Positions 9,403 through 13,856 of a stretch of 20,229 nt of DNA are shown here, one piece after another. The stretch is from Prevotella sp. GTDB taxonomy: Bacteria > Bacteroidota > Bacteroidia > Bacteroidales > Bacteroidaceae. A program made the position numbers and the translations under genes. The stretch's first letter is position 1. Every line of letters begins with the position of its first letter. Location: positions 1 to 20,229 of the forward strand of contig JAIJUV010000028.1 in assembly GCA_022732315.1 (NCBI GenBank), given 5' to 3'. The notes beneath the pieces are model-generated. The model was not told the DNA's origin, made no database searches, and saw only the letters and a list, made by a program, of their open reading frames with translations.

Positions 9403-11007
9403 ATGAAAAGAAAACAATTCTTTATATCAGCAATTATCACATTACTTCTTGCACTTTTTGCAGGATGTAAACAGAGTTTTTCTCCTGCACTCAGGAAAGC
9501 AGACCAAGTACTTTCTGCAGATACAGAGAAGGGAAGTGAAATGCTTGACAGTATTTGCCAAGCAGAGCCGAACATGTCGGTAGCCAACCAAAAGTATTGT
9601 CAGCTTTTGAGATTAAAGGCTAGCGACAAAGCATATCGTCCCATTACGAATCAGAAACTTCTTATCGACTCATTGGTTTCATATTTTGAGCATGCAGGTG
9701 AAGACAATCTGCTTGCTGAAGCATATTTCTATGCAGGAAGAGTCTATTACGAAATTGGTGACAAACCCGAAGCACTCAAGTTCTATCAGAAAGCGAGCGA
9801 GAAGGTTGCTAAGGACAACTATGCCTTGCAAGGAGACATCTATTGCCAGATGGCAAATGTATATAGCTATACAGACTTGAGCAAAGAAGCATTAGCAGTC
9901 TTACACCTTGCCTATAAAGCAGATTCTCTCAGTGGAAATACAAGAAACATGCTTTACGACATCAGAGACATAGGTGAAGCATATAACAGCGGCAATAACC
10001 TTGTTTCTGCAAAAAGCTACATGCAAAAAGGTATAATACTGGCAACGGCCCTGCAAGATACCTTCATGGTAAAATGCTTTCACCATGGACTAGCCTACAT
10101 CTGCATCAGAACTGGCAATTGGAATGATGCTCTATCCCACGTTAAAAGCTACATTCATGATATGACGGAGATTCCCGACAAGACAGGAATGCTGGTAACA
10201 GCCATCAAAGTCTATTCACATTTCAAGAATCAGCCCCTGGTTGATAGTTGTCAAAAAGTACTGTATAAGGAAGGAAATCTCTTTGGCAGGAAATTCGCAC
10301 TTGAAAATGAGTTGTTATCCTATACCAATTCCAGCAATAATCAGAAACTGAATTCTTTAATTCGTGCTTATAAATACCAAACTGATTCTATAATAAAAGA
10401 AAACAATGCCGATGCTATAAAAAAGGCAGAACAATTGTACAACTATGAACTGAAAGAAAAGGAAAATGAATATCTGCATTCATACAATATCATACAATCT
10501 GTAGCCTTGGCAATGACCGTTATCATAGCGTTTCTTGCAATTCTCTACTTCTATATGAAGAAGAAGAATATACAGCAAAAAGGAAAAATTCTACAGCTGA
10601 AGTTGGATAAATACGAAAATCTCAAGGCAATAGCAGAGATTAAACCAGAAGCCGAACTTTCTCATGAACATCAGAGTATAATAGAATCTGAGATTTTTAA
10701 AATCATAATGGCAGAAATAGATAAAGGATATTATAGACTTTCAGAAAAGCATTGGGATGAACTAAAGCAGATTGTAAATCATACCTATCCCAACTTTGAC
10801 AAGAACCTATATAGTTTCTTAGAGGTTTCCCCACAGGAATACAGAATCTGTCTTCTTGTTAAAATAGAAATATCACCTACAAATATTGCACATTTTATGA
10901 ATGTAACAAAAGAGGCGATTACGGCATCCAGAAGAAGAATGTACACCAAGGCATTCAATAAAAAGGGTAAACCGTCTGACTGGGATAAAATAATTATTTC
11001 CTTATAA
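9403..11007 (+). CDS. Membrane-anchored TPR transcriptional regulator with LuxR-like C-terminal HTH
   Basis: The 534-aa protein begins with an export signal ending in a lipobox (LLALFAGC, C22). TPR-like helical repeats cover about 100-255 (for example EAYFYAGRVYYEIGD), a coiled-coil-prone segment lies near 340, and one transmembrane helix spans about 363-385, followed by KKKN. The C-terminal 90 residues hold a LuxR-like helix-turn-helix (VSPQEYRICLLVKI, then IAHFMNVTKEAITASRRRMY). The predicted topology is a periplasmic TPR sensor and a cytoplasmic DNA-binding end, a plan common in Bacteroidales and similar in outline to that described for SusR. Its AT-rich composition matches the genes downstream rather than the starch enzymes, so I infer that it controls the accessory block. 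A role in starch sensing cannot be excluded. Confidence 0.8.
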   Translation: MKRKQFFISAIITLLLALFAGCKQSFSPALRKADQVLSADTEKGSEMLDSICQAEPNMSVANQKYCQLLRLKASDKAYRPITNQKLLIDSLVSYFEHAGEDNLLAEAYFYAGRVYYEIGDKPEALKFYQKASEKVAKDNYALQGDIYCQMANVYSYTDLSKEALAVLHLAYKADSLSGNTRNMLYDIRDIGEAYNSGNNLVSAKSYMQKGIILATALQDTFMVKCFHHGLAYICIRTGNWNDALSHVKSYIHDMTEIPDKTGMLVTAIKVYSHFKNQPLVDSCQKVLYKEGNLFGRKFALENELLSYTNSSNNQKLNSLIRAYKYQTDSIIKENNADAIKKAEQLYNYELKEKENEYLHSYNIIQSVALAMTVIIAFLAILYFYMKKKNIQQKGKILQLKLDKYENLKAIAEIKPEAELSHEHQSIIESEIFKIIMAEIDKGYYRLSEKHWDELKQIVNHTYPNFDKNLYSFLEVSPQEYRICLLVKIEISPTNIAHFMNVTKEAITASRRRMYTKAFNKKGKPSDWDKIIISL

Positions 11008-11020
11008 ATACTTATGTGTC

Positions 11021-11069
11021 AATTAAAAAATCAGCGATGTACACTGTGTACATCGCTGATTTTTTAATT
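11021..11069. terminator. Long perfect hairpin, probable bidirectional terminator
   Basis: The arms 11021-11043 and 11047-11069 are perfect 23-bp inverted complements around a 3-nt loop (CTG). The base is A-rich on the left and T-rich on the right, so it can terminate in either direction. Its right end supplies the -33 region of the next promoter. Confidence 0.85.
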
Positions 11070-11098
11070 GTACACTTCTTGTACACTCTATAATTTTG
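11067..11098 (+). promoter_or_regulatory. Promoter for the DUF3244 gene with TTGTACACT direct repeats
   Basis: ATTG at 11067-11070 (one mismatch to TTTG), a 20-bp spacer and TAATTTTG at 11091-11098 make a good promoter. TTGTACACT occurs at 11068-11076 and again at 11079-11087, inside the spacer, and TGTACA also occurs in the adjoining hairpin. The repeats are candidates for a regulator site, perhaps of the TPR regulator next door (inference). Confidence 0.6.
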
Positions 11099-11151
11099 CC
11101 CATCCATAGAAACTTATTACTTTTACGGAAGAATTCAAATAATATACATTT

Positions 11152-11520
11152 ATGAAAAAAAATATTTTATCTACTTTCCTATTTTTAATAATTATAGGGA
11201 CAATGCAAGCAGAAGGGCACATTATTCCTCTGCATATTCTGACAACATCTTATAATGTTGAACGTGGACACATTCGTCATGCTCCTCCACAAATAAGATT
11301 GCCAGTTGTTGAGATTAATGGGAATAAAGTTCATATCACTTCTCTTCAATCTGGAAATAATTTCGTTATGACATTAACAGATTCAGATGGTAACATTATA
11401 TATGATGTGAATACCATCTCAACTGAGACTATGACTTTTAGATTCCCTGAGCTAGCGTGTAGCAGCAAGTATTCTATTATGATTATAGTTAATGAAGTAG
11501 CATACATTGGAGAGATTTAA
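11152..11520 (+). CDS. DUF3244-domain secreted protein
   Basis: The 122-aa protein has a signal peptide (about 1-20, ending TMQA-EG). The remainder is a small all-beta domain. The pattern VVEINGNKVHITSL, VMTLTDSDGNIIYDV, FRFPEL, then IVNEVAYIGEI fits DUF3244, a family frequent in Bacteroidales and often next to TPR regulators or secreted C10-type proteases; its function is not established. It is probably the first gene of the accessory transcript, 33 bp upstream of the lipoprotein gene. Recognition rests on the motif pattern from memory and not on a search. Confidence 0.7.
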   Translation: MKKNILSTFLFLIIIGTMQAEGHIIPLHILTTSYNVERGHIRHAPPQIRLPVVEINGNKVHITSLQSGNNFVMTLTDSDGNIIYDVNTISTETMTFRFPELACSSKYSIMIIVNEVAYIGEI

Positions 11521-11553
11521 TCGCCAATATTATTTAATATAAAACTCATTATT

Positions 11554-12150
11554 ATGAAAAAGTGTTTATTTTTTTTCTTTGCCATTATGGCTGTAATTTT
11601 CAGCTCATGTTCTGACGATAGTACAAATACCGAATTTTCGCCAGCATCTAGAACTTGTACCGATTCCACGGTATATTCATCTTTGAGCACACAAGATTTC
11701 AATGCTTGTATATCTAATGTTGTTTCTAACATACAAGGAACAAGAAGCTGTGATTTAAATGAAGAAAAGCTAACAGAAATTCTTCAGCCTTTATCTAAAG
11801 ATGGAAAATTTATCATAGATCAAATAAAGGATGATTCTGATTTGACTAGAGAAGAAAAAGACTCTTTAGAATCTCTCAATGAAGCGCAACTTGCAGCCGT
11901 GTCATTTATAGTGAATACAATTCAGTACAACACTCCAAAAACAAGAATCATTTACTCCAAAAGTAGTCATTGCCTAGCATATGCCATTTTTGGATATGGT
12001 TTACCGGGAATTGGGGCGACAGTTAGTACTCTTGGAGCAATAACAAAAATATGTTTAAAAAGAACACTAATTGCATGTATCGGAGGATTTGGTGCTGCGA
12101 TTACAGTTGGGGTAGCAATATGCGAATATCAATATTGTATGCACCATTAG
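11554..12150 (+). CDS. Lipoprotein with Cys/Gly-rich hydrophobic C-terminal tail, unknown function
   Basis: I do not recognise this 198-aa protein. A lipoprotein signal ends in IFSSC (C19), followed by an acidic SDDS. The middle (about 60-115) is polar and helical. The last 64 residues change character: they contain five cysteines (C140, C167, C175, C190, C195), about nine glycines and two hydrophobic stretches, around 143-163 and 171-189, ending in YCMHH. That layout, a charged N-terminal part joined to a compact Cys/Gly-rich amphipathic or hydrophobic tail, recalls preproteins of peptide bacteriocins such as the halocin C8 group, but I see no specific motif. The next gene, 10 bp downstream, encodes a small membrane protein of immunity-protein size. 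Toxin or bacteriocin is a hypothesis; a membrane-inserted lipoprotein is the plain alternative. Confidence 0.65.
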   Translation: MKKCLFFFFAIMAVIFSSCSDDSTNTEFSPASRTCTDSTVYSSLSTQDFNACISNVVSNIQGTRSCDLNEEKLTEILQPLSKDGKFIIDQIKDDSDLTREEKDSLESLNEAQLAAVSFIVNTIQYNTPKTRIIYSKSSHCLAYAIFGYGLPGIGATVSTLGAITKICLKRTLIACIGGFGAAITVGVAICEYQYCMHH

Positions 12151-12160
12151 TCAAAAACAA

Positions 12161-12400
12161 ATGGAAGGGATTAACTATATTGATTATCTAATATTTTCAT
12201 TTGTTATTACAGAGACCAGCTATCATAACAATGGAGATAAGTGTCATTTCTATCTTAGCATCATTTTACAAACTATTATTATGATACTTGTTTCATGGAA
12301 AATATATAAAATATATATAAAGAAAAAGAAAGAGACTTTATTCAATAACATAAAGTATCCTTTTCTGTTTATATTGTTTTTCCTTATTTTTTGGATATAA
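12161..12400 (+). CDS. Small two-helix membrane protein
   Basis: The 79-aa protein lacks an obvious signal peptide. It has two likely transmembrane helices, about 30-52 and 64-79, joined by a strongly basic linker (KIYIKKKKE), so the linker is probably cytoplasmic. The second helix runs to the very C-terminus. It lies 10 bp after the lipoprotein gene and is almost certainly co-transcribed. Size and position resemble immunity proteins of bacteriocin operons, but no family is recognised. The very AT-rich codon use matches its neighbours. It could still be a chance open frame, though frame length, hydrophobicity pattern and spacing argue for a gene. Confidence 0.5.
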   Translation: MEGINYIDYLIFSFVITETSYHNNGDKCHFYLSIILQTIIMILVSWKIYKIYIKKKKETLFNNIKYPFLFILFFLIFWI

Positions 12401-12419
12401 GCTCTAAATTTAACTGAAT

Positions 12420-12442
12420 AAGGGGGATTTTTAATCCCCCTT
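12420..12442 (+). terminator. Hairpin between small membrane protein and DUF1573 genes
   Basis: A perfect 10-bp stem with five G-C pairs (12420-12429 with 12433-12442) and a TTT loop lies 19 bp after the stop codon. No T-run follows, so it may be an attenuator or mRNA-stabilising hairpin rather than a full terminator. No clear promoter is seen before the next ATG. Confidence 0.55.
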
Positions 12443-12461
12443 CACAATTCGCTATAAAACA

Positions 12462-12860
12462 ATGAAAAATATCATTACTTCATTATTAATATTTCTATTT
12501 TCTTCATGTTATATTTCATCCCCAAAAGCTAAATACAGCATGAAATATGCTTCTTTTATAAGCGTAGATTCCACCAAACTATCTTTTGGTAAAATCCCAT
12601 GTAAAAAAGAAAAGTGTTCCAAGAGTATTCTTTGTACCAATAAGAGCAATAAAGCCATATATATTAGTTCTATAAGAGCTGGTTGTAGTTGTATCTCGTA
12701 CATCTATCCAAAAGGAATCATAAAACCAGAGGAAACTTTTAGCATTTCTATTGTTTACCACACTGACACACAGAAAGGATTCTTTTATAAAAGAATCTTA
12801 GTCATACTAAATGATGGAGAATTCTTTTATTTATTACCGATAACAGGTACAATACAGTAA
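12462..12860 (+). CDS. DUF1573-family lipoprotein
   Basis: The 132-aa protein carries a short lipoprotein signal (LLIFLFSSC, C16). The mature part fits the DUF1573 immunoglobulin-like fold: LSFGKIPCKKEKCSKSI, a central GCSCISYIYPKGIIKPEE that matches the family's 'T.AsCGCT...P...I.PGe' pattern, and a closing ITGTIQ. These proteins are very common in Bacteroidales and often sit beside TPR regulators and small secreted peptides; their function is unknown. It is a little shorter than typical copies. It is the last intact gene of the AT-rich block and is probably read from the same transcript through the preceding hairpin. Confidence 0.75.
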   Translation: MKNIITSLLIFLFSSCYISSPKAKYSMKYASFISVDSTKLSFGKIPCKKEKCSKSILCTNKSNKAIYISSIRAGCSCISYIYPKGIIKPEETFSISIVYHTDTQKGFFYKRILVILNDGEFFYLLPITGTIQ

Positions 12861-12992
12861 CTATTTACTGAATATTTAAAGCTTTTGATTCGGGTACAAA
12901 TACAGCGATTACAGGTTATAGACAGCTTGATGGAACCCCATCCGCAAGCTGCCTATGATAGTTTGTGCCGTTTTGATTCTTTGGATTCCTAA
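12861..12992 (+). pseudogene. Possible remnant of a TPR-regulator gene
   Basis: In frame directly after the DUF1573 stop, an open stretch of 43 codons includes VIDSLMEPHPQAAYDSLC, then ends at TAA (12990-12992). The '.DSLMEP.P..AYDSL' pattern closely resembles the start of the mature part of Bacteroidales TPR regulators (compare RKADQVLSADTEKGSEMLDS in the intact copy upstream). No start codon with a lipobox precedes it, and nothing recognisable follows. Confidence 0.35.
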
Positions 12993-13003
12993 GACATAAC
13001 CAA

Positions 13004-13141
13004 GGCAAGTTCTCAATAGAAGTGCAAAAATCTGAGGGGTTTCAGGCTTAATAATCTATACCTGAAAACACCGAGGGGTTTGGGGGCGAGTAGCCCCCAT
13101 GTATTGAGCTATGTGGCAAGTTCTCAATACAACTGCAAAAA
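13004..13141 (+). repeat. 27-bp near-identical direct repeats flanking small hairpins
   Basis: The 27-bp units at 13004-13030 and 13115-13141 differ at only two positions, each G/C, and start with GGCAAGTTCTCAATA; the period is 111 bp. Between them are GAGGGGTTT twice (13034-13042 and 13073-13081), an inverted repeat TTTCAGG/CCTGAAA (13040-13046 and 13061-13067) and a 6-bp hairpin GGGGGC-GAGTA-GCCCCC (13082-13098). Function unknown; an unannotated structured RNA or the debris of a mobile element are both possible. Confidence 0.8.
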
Positions 13142-13253
13142 CTGTCTGCAATGCAAAGCAGAAAGCAAACAGTAAGTTATTTAATTGTAATACTGGTACT
13201 TCATTATATGAAAATCTGCTCAGCATATAATCCATGATTTTAGAGCTTTGAGA

Positions 13254-13333
13254 TGAAAGTACTTTCGTAGCCTGATGAAAGTACTTTCGTTGCTCAATGA
13301 AAGTACTTTCGCTTGCCAACGCAAGTATATTCA
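13254..13333. repeat. Phased array of TGAAAGTACTTTCG palindromes, 22-bp period
   Basis: TGAAAGTACTTTCG occurs exactly at 13254-13267, 13276-13289 and 13298-13311, each copy containing the 12-bp perfect palindrome GAAAGTACTTTC. The starts are exactly 22 bp apart, about two helical turns. The next register position (13320-13333) holds a decayed copy matching 9 of 14 bases. The 8-bp linkers between copies differ. The geometry suggests cooperative binding of a dimeric protein on one DNA face, but the array lies upstream of a terminator, so its target promoter is unclear. Confidence 0.9.
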
Positions 13334-13339
13334 TATATG

Positions 13340-13384
13340 AACGCTCCTAGAATTGTAATTTAACACTTCTAGGAGCGTTTTTTC
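13340..13384 (+). terminator. Rho-independent terminator upstream of the microprotein operon
   Basis: A perfect 13-bp stem (13340-13352 with 13367-13379), a 14-nt loop and a T-run directed on the + strand. No intact gene ends close before it; the nearest stop is 480 bp upstream, so it ends either the accessory transcript or an unannotated RNA. Confidence 0.85.
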
Positions 13385-13417
13385 TTGTATTTATTCTTTC
13401 GTTTCAATAATTCTTCG

Positions 13418-13425
13418 TACTTTTG
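13418..13425 (+). promoter_or_regulatory. -7 element for the microprotein-regulator operon
   Basis: TACTTTTG matches TAnnTTTG and is followed by CAG; the -33 position (TTCT, 20 bp upstream) is poor. A transcript starting just downstream decides the start of the first small gene at 13453: an alternative TTG at 13423 lies inside this element and would not be transcribed. Confidence 0.55.
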
Positions 13426-13452
13426 CAGCAGAAGTATAAAAACTTAATAAAA

Positions 13453-13653
13453 ATGGATGAAGAATTAGGTAAATGGCTGTTGGATATATCTAAGTATATA
13501 ATTACAGCATATATATTAGCCGAGATGTTTGGTAAGGACAATGATTCAATTTGGGCAGTGGTAGGAGCTGTAGTCTTAGCTGCAGCCTCTTTCGTTGGTG
13601 GATTATATCTTATCAAAAAGGATAAAAATAAAAAAAATAAGAAAGGAAAATAA
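13453..13653 (+). CDS. 66-aa two-helix membrane protein (possibly DUF6722-like)
   Basis: The protein begins MDEELGKWLLDISKYI, has two hydrophobic helices at about 11-27 and 35-56 and a very basic tail (KKDKNKKNKKGK). The 'EELGK.LLDISK' opening resembles small Bacteroidales membrane proteins that I recall as DUF6722, but I am not certain. It is the first of three closely packed small genes leading into the transmembrane regulator, with one base between its stop and the next start. Function unknown. Confidence 0.65.
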   Translation: MDEELGKWLLDISKYIITAYILAEMFGKDNDSIWAVVGAVVLAAASFVGGLYLIKKDKNKKNKKGK

Positions 13654-13757
13654 TATGGATACAGGTTTATTGATAATGTATATTTTCGTGGCAATTATTA
13701 TTGTTGGTTCTCTTGTCTATTCTCGACTTGAAGATAAGAAAGGAAAATAATATGGAT
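13637..13757 (+). repeat. 24-bp exact repeat at two successive gene starts
   Basis: The 24 bp at 13637-13660 recur exactly at 13734-13757, a period of 97 bp. Each copy contains the end of one small gene (KKGK or KGK, then TAA) and the ATG GAT start of the next. It is the footprint of a tandem duplication that produced the two microproteins. Confidence 0.9.
13655..13750 (+). CDS. 31-aa single-helix membrane microprotein
   Basis: The frame reads MDTGLLIMYIFVAIIIVGSL, then about eleven more residues ending LEDKKGK: a single transmembrane helix (about 5-22) with a short charged tail, probably N-out/C-in. The start is one base after the preceding stop (TAATATG), and its own stop is one base before the next start. 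It is paralogous to the following 34-aa protein (17 identities over 29 positions). It is too short for standard annotation. The conserved paralogue, the spacing and the position before a membrane regulator support a real gene. Function unknown. Confidence 0.6.
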   Translation: MDTGLLIMYIFVAIIIVGSLVYSRLEDKKGK

Positions 13758-13856
13758 TACGGATTATTAGGAATGTATATATTTCTGGCTTTGATTGCTA
13801 TAGGTTCTTTCATTTACGTTAAGATAGAAGACAGAAAAGAGCAAAAGAAAAATTAA
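13752..13856 (+). CDS. 34-aa single-helix membrane microprotein, paralogue of the previous one
   Basis: The frame reads MDYGLLGMYIFLALIAIGSF, then a basic tail containing IEDRKEQKKN. The helix spans about 5-22. Differences from the 31-aa paralogue are mostly conservative (V/L, I/L, V/I, L/I, K/R), which suggests selection on a membrane helix and not a recent neutral copy. Its TAA stop overlaps the ATG of the 985-aa regulator by one base (TAATG), a layout usually linked to translational coupling. A membrane partner of the regulator is an attractive inference but unproven. Confidence 0.6.
   Translation: MDYGLLGMYIFLALIAIGSFIYVKIEDRKEQKKN

Larger units (their letters stand above)
12861..13452. 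other. Gene-free stretch between accessory block and microprotein operon
   Basis: No convincing complete gene is seen in these 592 bp. They hold the possible TPR remnant, a diverged direct repeat (13004/13115), small hairpins, three phased palindromes, a terminator and the next promoter. A 92-codon minus-strand frame across the repeats is judged spurious. Confidence 0.7.

Noticed and set aside
13254..13333. The regular palindrome array as a CRISPR array.
   Set aside because: Repeats are 14 bp with 8-bp linkers, far too short for CRISPR repeats and spacers, and no cas genes are present.
13056..13334. A 92-codon minus-strand frame across the repeat region.
   Set aside because: It runs through the palindrome array, whose repeats dictate its first residues, and ends in the hairpin segment; there is no recognisable protein pattern.
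13423..13452. An upstream TTG start that would extend the 66-aa protein by ten residues.
   Set aside because: It overlaps the -7 element at 13418-13425, so it would not be on the transcript; the ATG at 13453 fits the leader and the family-like opening MDEELGK.
9263..13452. The accessory block as a complete mobile element.
   Set aside because: No transposase, integrase, tRNA target or flanking direct repeat could be seen; only composition and gene content suggest acquisition.
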